Assembly: GCA_013003535.1 (NCBI GenBank)
Contig: JABDIY010000058.1
Location: 29,370 to 93,369 of the forward strand
Length of the DNA stretch: 64,000 nt
From: Acidimicrobiales bacterium
GTDB lineage: Bacteria > Actinomycetota > Acidimicrobiia > Acidimicrobiales > SZUA-35
Direction of reading: 5' to 3'
Part shown: positions 31,828 to 40,004 of the stretch, one piece after another
Layout of the letters: each line of letters opens with the position of its first letter
Numbering within the stretch: position 1 is the stretch's first letter
Notes under the pieces: model-generated
What the model was told of the DNA's origin: nothing
What the model saw: the letters and a program-made list of their open reading frames with translations, nothing else
The model's database searches: none
Position numbers and translations under genes: made by a program

Positions 31828-33251
31828 CCCCTCCCACCGCCAACACGCCAGTGCGGCCCGACGCCAAGAAGCCCGTCCTCCGAGACCGTCCGCCGACCAC
31901 GGGAAAGCGGCCGCCGGTCAAAACCCGCGCCGTGCCGCAACGACCAAGCGCGGGCCAGGTTCCGCCAGCACCCGGTAGGGCGACACCGCCGACACCGCCG
32001 CCGCCCATGTCCGTGGCGTCGCCACCGTCGCCTTCCCCTGGAACGAGCCCGCCCTCGAGAGTCGATGAGGCGAAGCGCTGGATTGCTCAGATCGTCACCG
32101 CACTGCCGTTGGATCGGGTTCGGGCGGCCGCTAGGTCATGGGTACGAAAGGCTCGTCGTGTCCCTCTCTTGTTCAAGAGGAGTCCTATCGCGTTTCGAGA
32201 TGGGAACGACGCGATCACCACCACATCGAAACGGAAAAAGCGGACTGGGGGGGTGGCGCCAGTGGTTCGCCCTCCCACATATCTGAGCCGACTACGGCAG
32301 GGTCGTTTGTTGGAACGGAAGGGGTTCGTGCCGCTCAGCCCCGGTCGGGTGAAGCGTCGCCACCGGATTCTGCCGCGCACGGCGATCGGGATCTCCTTCA
32401 TGCTGCTATCGATGGGGGTTGGCGCAGCCTTCACCGGAGCCGGGTTCTATGCGTACTACGACAATCGGTTGGCGGCCAACGAAGCTGAGATCGCTCGTTT
32501 CGTGGAAGGGTTTGATGCCCAGTTCGTCGACGCTTCGGAGTCGCTGAACCAGCTGCGGGGGGATTCGCTGGACCAGATACGGCGGGAACTCCAGCCGCTA
32601 GGCGAGTACGTGTCGGAACAAAACGGTGTGGTGAACCTGCCGGCGCAGGTTGGCCATTCGGTGTACCAGCTCCGGACCACCGATCACAACGGCAGGGTGG
32701 TCGCCGGATCGGCTGCTGCCGTAGCGGATCATCGGGGCGGAACCGCTCTGGTGACGAGCTATTCGCTCGTGAAAGCGGGAACGATCTCGCCCGGTCCTGG
32801 AATCGAACTGGTGAAGGGCGACGAGGTGATTCTGGCCACGCTGTGGTCATGGGACGCCGAACGCGACCTGGCACTGGTAGTGACCGAGGTTTCGCTGCCC
32901 CGGCTGACCTTTGCCACCAACTCCGAACAGGTTGAGTTGGTGGGCGCCCGAGTCTTCGCTATGAGCGGGACCGGTGGACAAGGAGCTACGGCGTCGCCGG
33001 GAACGGTTCTGGACCGTTCGGCGGTGGGCCTCCAACACACCGCGGTGGTTGGCACGATGTTCAACGGCGGACCGCTGGTGAACAGCGAGGGTGAGCTGGT
33101 GGGCGTGGCGAGCACCACCTACTCGCCGCTCGGCGTGGACGGCGGTGACGTCTCTTTCGCTGCCGACCTCGACGGGGTCTGCGCCAAACTTTTGAACTGC
33201 GCTGATCCTGCCGAACCAGAGTCCAAGGACGAGGAGAACCCGGAGGGGTAA
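31824..33251 (+). CDS. Membrane-anchored trypsin/HtrA-fold protein lacking catalytic His and Ser (pseudoprotease)
   Basis: A 475-residue protein translationally coupled (ATGA) to the PBP gene. Residues 1-80 are Pro/Ala/Arg-rich, followed by a basic cytoplasmic region, one transmembrane helix near residues 186-211 and an extracellular part. Residues about 275-455 follow the HtrA-like trypsin fold: GSAAAVAD, then the position of the catalytic His is Ser314 (VTSYSLV), Asp348 is kept in WDAERDLALV, and the GxSGGP motif reads MFNGGPLV with Asn414 in place of the nucleophile Ser. The fold assignment is inference from these aligned motifs; loss of the triad is read directly. A binding or scaffold role for the wall synthase is plausible. 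Confidence 0.75.
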   Translation: MTPPTANTPVRPDAKKPVLRDRPPTTGKRPPVKTRAVPQRPSAGQVPPAPGRATPPTPPPPMSVASPPSPSPGTSPPSRVDEAKRWIAQIVTALPLDRVRAAARSWVRKARRVPLLFKRSPIAFRDGNDAITTTSKRKKRTGGVAPVVRPPTYLSRLRQGRLLERKGFVPLSPGRVKRRHRILPRTAIGISFMLLSMGVGAAFTGAGFYAYYDNRLAANEAEIARFVEGFDAQFVDASESLNQLRGDSLDQIRRELQPLGEYVSEQNGVVNLPAQVGHSVYQLRTTDHNGRVVAGSAAAVADHRGGTALVTSYSLVKAGTISPGPGIELVKGDEVILATLWSWDAERDLALVVTEVSLPRLTFATNSEQVELVGARVFAMSGTGGQGATASPGTVLDRSAVGLQHTAVVGTMFNGGPLVNSEGELVGVASTTYSPLGVDGGDVSFAADLDGVCAKLLNCADPAEPESKDEENPEG

Positions 33252-33315
33252 CCCGGTTGGGAACGACCCTGTTGGGGGAGTGAGAGGTCCTGACCGCACC
33301 CACTAGCCTGGTGGC

Positions 33316-33507
33316 ATGCTCTCTCAGACAGGTCTGCTGCTCGTCGGTGCCGGACTCCTGCTCGCGCTCATCGCGGTGATCATCGATCGTCTCAATTTCC
33401 CGCAAAGAAAGTTCACGCCCAAGCGGGTGTGGACCTACGGGCGGGGACCCTTCCGGGACCGGACGGGTGCGCACATCGTTGAGGTGTACGACGAGGAAGA
33501 GATCTGA
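33316..33507 (+). CDS. Small single-span membrane protein
   Basis: A 63-residue protein with one N-terminal membrane helix (residues about 4-24, GLLLVGAGLLLALIAVII) and a short hydrophilic tail with RKFTPKRVWTYGRGPFRDRTGAHIVEVYDEEEI-like composition, basic then strongly acidic. I do not recognise the family. Its stop overlaps the ATG of the BrkB gene (TGATG), so the two are co-translated. It lies 64 bases after the pseudoprotease gene. Confidence 0.65.
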   Translation: MLSQTGLLLVGAGLLLALIAVIIDRLNFPQRKFTPKRVWTYGRGPFRDRTGAHIVEVYDEEEI

Positions 33508-34637
33508 TGGTCGCAGCGGTGCGCGATCGAATTGATGCCTCGGGGATGGATCTCAATCCCTTTGACGATCCCAGCGCACGGCAACACAAAGTGGGGTTCA
33601 TCCGGACGGCGAAGCTGGTCTTCAAACGATTTGGCCAACACAACGTCACCGTCATCGCCGCCGGGATCGCTTTCTACGCTCTTTTGGCCTTGTTGCCCAC
33701 TTTGATCGCCATGACCAGCCTTTATTCGCTTGTGGCCGATCCTCAGGAGATCCTGGATCAGGTAGACAAGCTTGCCGCCACCATCGATCCTGAGCGCGAA
33801 CCGGGTGGAACCGGAGACCTTGTGGAAAGCTTCGGAAACGCTGCGGTTGCCAAGAATGACGATGGATCCGTGGCCGAAGGAGGGTATTCCGCCGGTCGCC
33901 TCACCAGCCTGATCGTTGGCATCTTGGTGGCATTGTTCTCCGCGTCGGGAACCGTACAGAAGCTGATGAATGCGGTGAACTCGGCGTATGAGGCAAAGGA
34001 GTCCCGACCGGGGATGTTCCTGCGCCTGTTGGCCTACATGTTCACGGCGGGAGCGATCCTTTTTGTGGTCGTGCTCATAGCGCTTCTTGGTGTTGTGCCC
34101 GCTCTCGCCGCCCGAGCAGACGTTGGCGGGATCGCCGAGGTTGCAGTAAACGTCGGTACGTATCTCGGTTTGGCGCTGGCGTTTCCTTTTGCTCTCACGG
34201 TGCTTTATCGCTATAGCCCGGACCGCGTTCGGCGCACGCCGTGGCGGAACAGGGGAGCGATTGTGGCCACCGTGATCTGGGTTCTGTCGGCCATTGCCTT
34301 CAGCATCTATGCCCGAAGTGTCGGCAGCTTTGGCGCGGCGTATGCGTTGCTCGGTGGTATCGCAGGTCTGATCATCTTCTTCCAACTCACATCTATCTCC
34401 ATCATCATCGGAGCAGAGGTGAATGCAGTTCTCGAAGATCCCGAAAATGCCAAGGCCAAGATCAAGTCGGCCAGCGAGTTGGCTACGCCAGCCGCGCTGC
34501 GGACGGCACCGGTGGACCGACTGAACGCAGCCGGCAAACGAGGGCGGAACGCCGTGCCCGTCCCGGCCGAACCCATCAGTCTGGGGAAAGCGCTGGTGGG
34601 CGTGGCCGCCCTCCTCTTCCTCGGTCGAAACAGCTGA
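33507..34637 (+). CDS. YihY/BrkB-family inner-membrane protein
   Basis: A 376-residue membrane protein of the YihY/virulence factor BrkB family. The N-terminal segment FGQHNVTVIAAGIAFYALLALLPTLIAMTSLYSLVADP is typical, followed by about five more membrane helices ending in LLGGIAGLIIFFQLTSISIIIGAEVNAVLE, the strongest family signature. The molecular function of the family is not established; the name ribonuclease BN was a misassignment. The C-terminal cytoplasmic tail is Ala/Pro-rich. It is translationally coupled to the small membrane protein before it. Confidence 0.9.
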   Translation: MVAAVRDRIDASGMDLNPFDDPSARQHKVGFIRTAKLVFKRFGQHNVTVIAAGIAFYALLALLPTLIAMTSLYSLVADPQEILDQVDKLAATIDPEREPGGTGDLVESFGNAAVAKNDDGSVAEGGYSAGRLTSLIVGILVALFSASGTVQKLMNAVNSAYEAKESRPGMFLRLLAYMFTAGAILFVVVLIALLGVVPALAARADVGGIAEVAVNVGTYLGLALAFPFALTVLYRYSPDRVRRTPWRNRGAIVATVIWVLSAIAFSIYARSVGSFGAAYALLGGIAGLIIFFQLTSISIIIGAEVNAVLEDPENAKAKIKSASELATPAALRTAPVDRLNAAGKRGRNAVPVPAEPISLGKALVGVAALLFLGRNS

Positions 34638-34648
34638 CACCTCCGCAA

Positions 34649-35614
34649 TTGGAAGACTGGGGAGCACCGGAGAGCGACTGGCGGCGCATCGAAGCCCTGG
34701 TAGATGTCACACCGGGTATCGATGCTTATTGTTCCGGTCCGGATTGGGTGTTTCCCACTCATCTTGGTTTTGCCCCCCAGCAACCAGCCCTCGTGCTCGG
34801 CGATCTGGAACGGTGGGCCGCGCTGCTCAGCGAGTACGCCGACGAGTCGGGGGAGATCGTGCTCAGCGGGCTGGAGCCACGCTGGGGGTTTTCGTGCCCG
34901 GTCCTTACCGCTGATCCGGTGAAACATGTACCGGAGCTCATAGGGGAGCTGGAAGAGATCCCAAATTGGACTCGCCTGGTCATCACTGGGCTCACGGCGG
35001 AGTCTGAGCTGTTCGATGCGCTGGGCAGGAATCTGTCCCGCCTTGGAACGGTCTACATGGCCGAGGGCATGGAGTGTTGCGTGGCGGATCTTTCGGGCGG
35101 TGTTGACCGGTGGCTAGATCGGCGCTCCGCCAGATTTCGACGGCAATGGAAACGATGGGTTGCGGCGGTGTCCGATCCGTCGTTGATCATCGAAGATGTA
35201 ACTACGGCGCACGGCCTGATGGACCGATTGTTGGCGATCGAACGTCGAGGTTGGAAGGGTCAAGAACACGATGGCATCACCGCCGATTCGATGCAGCGGA
35301 TGTACCGAGACATGATCGAGCGCCTCGCCCGGCGGGGCCGACTACGCGCATCCATTGCGGTAGTGGAAGGTGAGGACGCCGGATTCATCTTTGGCGGTTC
35401 TCGTGCGGGCGTGTATCGGGGCCTTCAACTGTCCTACGCTGAGAGTGCGGCGGACCTCTCTTTGGGCCATGTTTTGCAGTGCCATCAGATCCGATCACTG
35501 GATGGTTCCGACGTTCACACCTACAACCTGGGAATGGACATGGACTACAAGAGGCGCTGGGCCGACACCCTGAGACCAACGGCGGTGTTGATCGTCCACC
35601 GGCGGCCGCACTAA
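34649..35614 (+). CDS. GNAT-fold (BioF2-like) acyltransferase
   Basis: A protein of about 321 residues. The C-terminal half (RFRRQWKRWVAAVSD ... FIFGGSRAGVYRGLQLSYAESAADLSLGHVLQCHQIRSL ... YNLGMDMDYKRRWAD) matches the GNAT-like acetyltransferase domain seen in FemAB/BioF2-type proteins, which use acyl-CoA or aminoacyl donors. The donor and acceptor are unknown. The start is uncertain: the open frame extends upstream inside the BrkB gene without a good codon, so I use the TTG at 34649; a CTG at 34634 overlapping the BrkB stop is also possible. It is adjacent to envelope genes and convergent with the zinc-finger gene. Confidence 0.7.
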   Translation: MEDWGAPESDWRRIEALVDVTPGIDAYCSGPDWVFPTHLGFAPQQPALVLGDLERWAALLSEYADESGEIVLSGLEPRWGFSCPVLTADPVKHVPELIGELEEIPNWTRLVITGLTAESELFDALGRNLSRLGTVYMAEGMECCVADLSGGVDRWLDRRSARFRRQWKRWVAAVSDPSLIIEDVTTAHGLMDRLLAIERRGWKGQEHDGITADSMQRMYRDMIERLARRGRLRASIAVVEGEDAGFIFGGSRAGVYRGLQLSYAESAADLSLGHVLQCHQIRSLDGSDVHTYNLGMDMDYKRRWADTLRPTAVLIVHRRPH

Positions 35615-35637
35615 CGGTGGTGCACTGGCCGTAGTGC

Positions 35638-35964
35638 CTAGGTTTTCCGCCGAGCCCGTTCGGCTTTGCGTTCCACGGACCGCTCCCACTTCTTTTGCCG
35701 GGATCGGCATGCTTTGCGACAGAAGCGGTGGCTGGCCGAGCGCCGTTCGAACAGGTCGCCACAGCGCCAATAGGAGCATTCCGCCAAACGTTCAGGATCT
35801 ACGTCTTCCAGTGGGAAGTCGTCAGGATAATCGTGGATGCGATCATGGATAGCATGCCCAACCGATCCGGCGGTGGGAGACTCTTCAACCTGTCTAAAGC
35901 TCCACCCACGGCGCCGGTGCCTGCGGCCGTAGTGGCAGAGCTGGCGGGGAGCCGGGATCGCCAT
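35638..35964 (-). CDS. Small protein with C-terminal treble-cysteine zinc-finger
   Basis: An unrecognised protein of about 108 residues. The convincing part is the last 80 residues: an acidic segment (DYPDDFPLEDVDPERLAEC), then a zinc-finger-like module CSYWRCGDLFERRSASHRFCRKAC (Cx4C...Cx3C), ending in a very basic tail (KKWERSVERKAERARRKT). The start is weak: no good codon lies between the stop of the upstream WXG-type partner and the conserved part, so I use the internal ATG at 35964, which overlaps that gene by 71 bases. It is probably the third gene of the WXG100-like operon. Nucleic-acid binding is a guess from the finger and basic tail. Confidence 0.5.
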   Translation of the reverse strand: MAIPAPRQLCHYGRRHRRRGWSFRQVEESPTAGSVGHAIHDRIHDYPDDFPLEDVDPERLAECSYWRCGDLFERRSASHRFCRKACRSRQKKWERSVERKAERARRKT

Positions 35965-36310
35965 AGCTATCGGGGTCCTGGAGGTAGTCCGAGTAGTTAC
36001 GCTGCCAGCGGTCTGCCGCCCATGCATAGGTTTGCATCCGACTGCCGTAGACCGCCACCGCATCCGCATACGCGGCAACCACTGCGGCCCGCTCCCTACA
36101 GAGAGCGGCAAGTGCATCCAGATCATCAGCGTCGCTGGTGCAGCTCGTCCGGGTGGTGGCGAGAAGCTCCTCGATCTCTGCGGTCAGCTGGCCCCCGGTG
36201 AGCACCTGCGACCCGAACGCAACGCCAACTGGGCCGGCTACTGCATCGATGCTGGCTCCGGCGCCGACAAGCAAGTCGGCGGCGCTGAGAAAATCGGACT
36301 CGGTAGGCAT
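35894..36310 (-). CDS. WXG100-partner-like small helical protein
   Basis: A 138-residue, mostly helical, Ala-rich protein starting MPTESDFLSAADLLVGAGAS. It contains two predicted long helices (residues about 8-50 and 60-105) with a Trp-rich segment AWAADRWQRNYSDYL near residue 100 and a Pro-rich tail. Its length and position, 8 bases after a WXG100-like gene, fit ESX/PPE-like partner proteins that form helical bundles. I do not see a YxxxD/E secretion signal with confidence; YSDYLQD is the nearest candidate. Neither the ESX ATPase EccC nor other type VII secretion genes are in the window. Confidence 0.6.
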   Translation of the reverse strand: MPTESDFLSAADLLVGAGASIDAVAGPVGVAFGSQVLTGGQLTAEIEELLATTRTSCTSDADDLDALAALCRERAAVVAAYADAVAVYGSRMQTYAWAADRWQRNYSDYLQDPDSYGDPGSPPALPLRPQAPAPWVEL

Positions 36311-36317
36311 GCAGTCT

Positions 36318-36803
36318 CTAGCCCACTGACATGCCACCCATGGCGGCCTCCAGGTTCTCCCGCTGGGCCCGTACCGCATCGCTCATAGCATTTGCGGACT
36401 CGCTCGCTGTCTCCATCGATGTCAAGATCTCGCCGGCATAGGTGGTGATCTCGATGTTGATGCTAGAGATTGCGCTCTTGAGGTTCAGAAACGTTTGGTT
36501 GGTGTTGTTTTGAGCGGTCTGCATCGCTGTGGAGAACGTTTCGTAGTGGCCGTCGAACGTGGCCCGATTTGGTCCGGTCCAGTCCTGGGCTGCAAGTTCC
36601 CGCTTTGAGTTGTGGACTGCGCCGATCATCGTTTCCATCGCTGTCTCGATCAGCGAGCGAGCTTGTTCGGCAGCTGTTTCCATTTCGTCCACTGCGATTG
36701 CGGCCACACGGGCGGAATCGATCCCGACCTGGGCGATATCGCCGGCGGTTCCTCCCAGCGCCACCTTCAGGCTGTCTAGCTGTTCGAGTGACGCACCGAT
36801 CAT
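36318..36803 (-). CDS. WXG100-like helical protein
   Basis: A 161-residue helical protein with a WTG motif at residues 75-77 (AAQDWTGPNRATFDGHY) between two long helices, the defining pattern of WXG100/EsxA-like proteins. It is longer than the usual 100 residues, with about 60 extra N-terminal residues that also look helical. The ATG at 36803 has an excellent ribosome-binding site (aaggaga, 5-6 bases upstream), which rules out the longer frame to 37244. The next gene begins 8 bases after its stop. Such proteins normally leave the cell through type VII secretion, but no secretion genes are nearby, so its route is unknown. Confidence 0.75.
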   Translation of the reverse strand: MIGASLEQLDSLKVALGGTAGDIAQVGIDSARVAAIAVDEMETAAEQARSLIETAMETMIGAVHNSKRELAAQDWTGPNRATFDGHYETFSTAMQTAQNNTNQTFLNLKSAISSINIEITTYAGEILTSMETASESANAMSDAVRAQRENLEAAMGGMSVG

Positions 36804-37023
36804 TTCAGTCTCCTTGGGTAATAAACGCATTTGTTTACGTTTGATTGCTTCATCCGAATGTACAAGTTGTGTGTTAGATGTAAATAGCAGAATCAGAGGT
36901 TGGGAATGTCTGCCCAAAACGATCCGAGTGATGGAGGCCCCGAGGTGGCGTTCGTTCAGCCCGTTTTGACCAATCTCTTGATTGGCTTGAGCGGCCAGAA
37001 TTCGATCTGTACGATTCTGCGCG

Positions 37024-38163
37024 ATGAGCACAACAACATCGCTTTCTGATGCGGGCTCGGCACCGGTTGGAGCGCGCTCAAGCTCGGTGACGCTCTCGTT
37101 TCCGGGTCGGCCGCCAGTCCAGGTGAACGCACTTTGGCTGCGAGACAATTGTCCATGCCAAAGCTGCCGCATCGAAGCAACTACCGAGCATCGCACGCTG
37201 ATTTCGCAAACCCCGGTTGACCTGATCCCGGTGAGGTTGACCAATCACGACGATGGGATTCGGGTGGACTGGGGGACCCATCAGAGCGAGTATTCCGCTG
37301 GGTGGCTGGATGATGTTCGCTCCCAGGCGCAGCGTGACCTGCCGTTGGCTCAGGCGTGGCCCCAGGGCTTCACGCCTCCCCGGTTTGGCTATGCCGACAT
37401 CATGCGAGACCCGGACGTGGAGCTGGCGTTCCTGGATGCGTTCGGCTCGTTCGGAGCAGCGATTGCGACCGGCACGCCAACCGAGCCCGGATCGCTGGAG
37501 CCGTTCATCGATCGGTGGGCTCCGCCTCACGAAGTTCCCTTCGACCGAATCCACGATGTCTATGTGAATCCAGTGGGCTACAACGTTGCCCATACCGCCG
37601 AGGCACTCCCACCCCACAACGACATGGCCAGCCGAATCCAGCCGCCGTCCGGGCAAATCCTTCACATGCTGGTGAACGACGCCACCGGCGGGGACACCAT
37701 CCTGGTTGACGGCTTCGCCGTGGTGGCCAACTTGTCTGAAGCGCATCGAGCGCTCCTGGCATCGGTGCCTGTGGCTTTTCGACAATTCAGCACGACGTCG
37801 GAAACTTGGGCTCGGTCACCGCTGTTGCGGATGGACCGAAACGGCAACCCCGTGCATCTTCGCTACTCCAACCAACTGCTGCAGGCGCTGGATCCACTGG
37901 ATCTCGACACTGGCCCCTGGTATGAGGCCTATCACCAACTCTCCACGTTGCTTACCGATCGGTCCAACCAGTCTCATTTCCGGCTCAACGGTGGGGACCT
38001 GCTGATGGTGTACGGACACCGGGTGCTGCATGGTCGCACCGAGTTCAGCCCCGCTTCCGGCGAACGGCATCTCCAAGACATCTACTTCGAGTTCGACGAT
38101 GTCATGAATGAGGCATACCGGCTCAGGCATCTGGCCGGTCCCGCTCAGCGACGAAACCGCTGA
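37024..38163 (+). CDS. Gamma-butyrobetaine / TauD-type Fe(II) 2-oxoglutarate dioxygenase
   Basis: A 379-residue enzyme with the two-domain layout of gamma-butyrobetaine hydroxylase. The N-terminal DUF971-type zinc domain (residues about 25-90) contains WLRDNCPCQSC, and the C-terminal domain has the TauD double-stranded beta helix. The iron ligands are H and D in ALPPHNDMAS and the distal H in VYGHRVLHGRTEF; the 2-oxoglutarate-binding Arg is probably in the C-terminal HGRTEFSP segment. The reaction would be hydroxylation in carnitine synthesis or a related trimethylammonium compound. It is divergent from the WXG100-like gene, with about 220 bases between, and precedes a tRNA gene. Confidence 0.87.
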   Translation: MSTTTSLSDAGSAPVGARSSSVTLSFPGRPPVQVNALWLRDNCPCQSCRIEATTEHRTLISQTPVDLIPVRLTNHDDGIRVDWGTHQSEYSAGWLDDVRSQAQRDLPLAQAWPQGFTPPRFGYADIMRDPDVELAFLDAFGSFGAAIATGTPTEPGSLEPFIDRWAPPHEVPFDRIHDVYVNPVGYNVAHTAEALPPHNDMASRIQPPSGQILHMLVNDATGGDTILVDGFAVVANLSEAHRALLASVPVAFRQFSTTSETWARSPLLRMDRNGNPVHLRYSNQLLQALDPLDLDTGPWYEAYHQLSTLLTDRSNQSHFRLNGGDLLMVYGHRVLHGRTEFSPASGERHLQDIYFEFDDVMNEAYRLRHLAGPAQRRNR

Positions 38164-38246
38164 TCCCGGGCTCTGCAAACGGGTGGTTCGCAACGCATCA
38201 AAGCGGCTGAATCCGCCCTCAGGGCCGGGTACCCTCTGACCTTCGA

Positions 38247-38318
38247 GCCCCTGTAGCTCAGTGGATAGAGCATCGGTTTCCTAAACCGTGTGCGGCAGTT
38301 CGATTCTGCCCAGGGGCG
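38247..38318 (+). tRNA. tRNA-Arg (anticodon CCT)
   Basis: A complete cloverleaf: acceptor stem gcccctg/caggggc, D arm gctc...gagc, anticodon loop ttcctaa with CCT, a 4-nt variable loop, and T arm ggcag-ttcgatt-ctgcc, with discriminator G. CCA is not encoded. The outermost anticodon-stem pair is T-T. It decodes AGG, a rare codon in this GC-rich genome. Confidence 0.95.
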
Positions 38319-38375
38319 CCTATGGGCTTTCGTGAACCTGCTGGGTGCGGTCTCGGTTGGACTCCGCCGAGGTGG

Positions 38376-39224
38376 TCATGGGGTTGGGGAACGGTGGCCC
38401 CAGAAGCTCGGTTTGGTGATCTGGGTAACGGTCCAAGTGGCATCGTCCACGAGGAGGCCGCCGCATCCGAATTCCACGTCGAATCCCGAGGGAGAGCGGC
38501 TGTAGAACGACACCATCTGATCGTTGGTGTGCTTTCCGAGGGACATCGAGATCGGTATGCCGCTGTCGATGTGACGGTCAAGCGTGTGGCCGACGTCGTC
38601 CAGTGTTCGGGCCTCGACCATGAAGTGGTAGAGCACCGGTTCCGATGCAGGAACGAGGGCGAGGCTGTGGTGGCGCCGGTTGCAGCGCAGGAAAACGACG
38701 TCGTCGCCGCCGGGCCGCCAGTAGTCACTGACCCGGAAGCCGAGCAGATTGATGTAGAAGTCGACGGATTCTTCGAGTTGGGGGGTGCCGAGCACGATGT
38801 GCCCCATTCCATGGGCACCGGTCGTGAACCCGCTGACGCCGGACGGCGACACGAAGAGTTTGTGATCGAGGACCGGGCCGTGGAACAGCTCGAGTGCGAA
38901 GCCTCCAGGGTCGGTCGTTCGCACCAGCCCCCGGACATTCCGAAGCTGGCATTCGTCCACCGATCCGCGGTCGGTGGTGAATCCGGCCGCAGTCAGCTCG
39001 GCGACGGCGTTTTCGAGAGCGTCTGAATCCGGTAGTTCCCATCCAGCGAACGCCAACCCGCCCGTCCCTTTGCCGACGACCACGCGGTAGGGCCGTTCGT
39101 CGAATCGCAGCCGGAGCCCGACGCCGTCATCGGACACCATTGCGCCCAGCATGTTGCCGTAGGGGCGCCATTCGTCGATGTCCTCGGCGGTGATTCCGAT
39201 ATAGCCCAGACCTCGAATCTCCAT
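38376..39224 (-). CDS. Extradiol ring-cleavage dioxygenase (BphC/HsaC-type)
   Basis: A type I extradiol dioxygenase of about 282 residues with two glyoxalase-fold halves. The C-terminal half holds the metal site: His in AHGMGHIVLG, His in EPVLYHFMVEA and Glu in GFDVEFGCGG, so all three ligands are present. These enzymes cleave catechols next to the hydroxyls, as in biphenyl or steroid A-ring degradation. I start at the ATG at 39224 because a strong ribosome-binding site (aaggag) lies 6 bases upstream; the frame continues to 39248. No other aromatic or steroid pathway genes are nearby, so the substrate is open. It is convergent with the tRNA gene. Confidence 0.88.
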   Translation of the reverse strand: MEIRGLGYIGITAEDIDEWRPYGNMLGAMVSDDGVGLRLRFDERPYRVVVGKGTGGLAFAGWELPDSDALENAVAELTAAGFTTDRGSVDECQLRNVRGLVRTTDPGGFALELFHGPVLDHKLFVSPSGVSGFTTGAHGMGHIVLGTPQLEESVDFYINLLGFRVSDYWRPGGDDVVFLRCNRRHHSLALVPASEPVLYHFMVEARTLDDVGHTLDRHIDSGIPISMSLGKHTNDQMVSFYSRSPSGFDVEFGCGGLLVDDATWTVTQITKPSFWGHRSPTP

Positions 39225-39344
39225 CTGCTTCTCCTTCGTTCGGTTCATGTTCCAAGCATGAGGACCTCAGAAGCGTTCGGCAAGGTGAGAACGTCCGCCA
39301 CCCCGACCTCTAGCAGTACAGACCGATTCGATAGCAAAGAGCGG

Positions 39345-40004
39345 TCAGCGACCGATGCGGCCCGTCTCGTACGCCCACATCGCGATCTCCACACGATTCC
39401 TTGCTCCGAGCTTTGTCATCAAGCTGGCCAGGTGGGTCTTCACCGTGCTGAGGCTGATGTGCAGCTCGGCGGCGATTTCGGCGTTGGTTCGACCGGCAGC
39501 GACGGTCAGCATCACCTGCTCTTCGCGGCTGGTCAGAGGCTCGATGGGCTGGGCAGGAGGTCCGCTACGGGTGTCGGCGAACGCCTGCAGAAGCCTGCCC
39601 GTCACGCTTGGGGCGATGAGTGCATCACCGTTGGCGGCAGCCTGGATGGCCTGCAGCAGAAGCTCGGCGCCAGCGTCTTTGAGCAGAAACCCGCGTGCGC
39701 CTGCCTTCAAGGCACCGTGAACGTACTCGTCGAGGTCGAAGGTGGTAATCACCACCACGGCCATCGGTTCCGCAATGTCGGGACCGGCCAGCAACCGAGT
39801 CGCCTCGATCCCGTCGAGTTCTGGCATCCGAATGTCGAATAAACAGACATCGGGCCGGAGGCGGCGAGCGAGTTCCACAGCCGACCATCCATCGGCTGCC
39901 TCACCGACTACCTCAACTCCGGCCTGAGCGTTCAAGATCATTCGCAGGCCGGTCCGAACCAGCTCCTGATCGTCGGCCACGATCACCCTGATGATATCGC
40001 TCAC
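39345..40004 (-). CDS. NarL/LuxR-family response regulator
   Basis: A response regulator of about 219 residues. The receiver domain has the acidic pair in VIVADDQELVR, the phospho-acceptor Asp in VCLFDIRMPELDG, the conserved Thr in VITTFD and the Lys in LLKDAG. A linker leads to the LuxR helix-turn-helix (LTSREEQVMLTVAAGRTNAEIAAELHISLSTVKTHLASLMTKLG). The GTG at 40004 overlaps the stop of the kinase gene (GTGA), so kinase and regulator are co-translated. The frame extends upstream to 40211 but only inside the kinase gene. The signal is unknown. Confidence 0.93.
   Translation of the reverse strand: MSDIIRVIVADDQELVRTGLRMILNAQAGVEVVGEAADGWSAVELARRLRPDVCLFDIRMPELDGIEATRLLAGPDIAEPMAVVVITTFDLDEYVHGALKAGARGFLLKDAGAELLLQAIQAAANGDALIAPSVTGRLLQAFADTRSGPPAQPIEPLTSREEQVMLTVAAGRTNAEIAAELHISLSTVKTHLASLMTKLGARNRVEIAMWAYETGRIGR

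Noticed and set aside
33435..34667. A 410-residue minus-strand frame across the BrkB gene
   Set aside because: Antisense to a clear YihY/BrkB membrane protein; its composition is rich in His, Arg and Gly, as expected of a shadow frame.
36970..36985. Hairpin ccaatc-tctt-gattgg in the divergent region before the dioxygenase
   Set aside because: A 6-bp stem with no T-tract and no other support; likely chance.
36318..37244. The longer 308-residue form of the WXG100-like protein
   Set aside because: The extra N-terminal residues overlap the divergent dioxygenase gene, and the internal ATG at 36803 has a near-perfect ribosome-binding site.
38247..38318. The tRNA-Arg gene as an integration site for a genomic island
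   Set aside because: No duplicated tRNA 3' end, integrase or phage gene is seen on either side.
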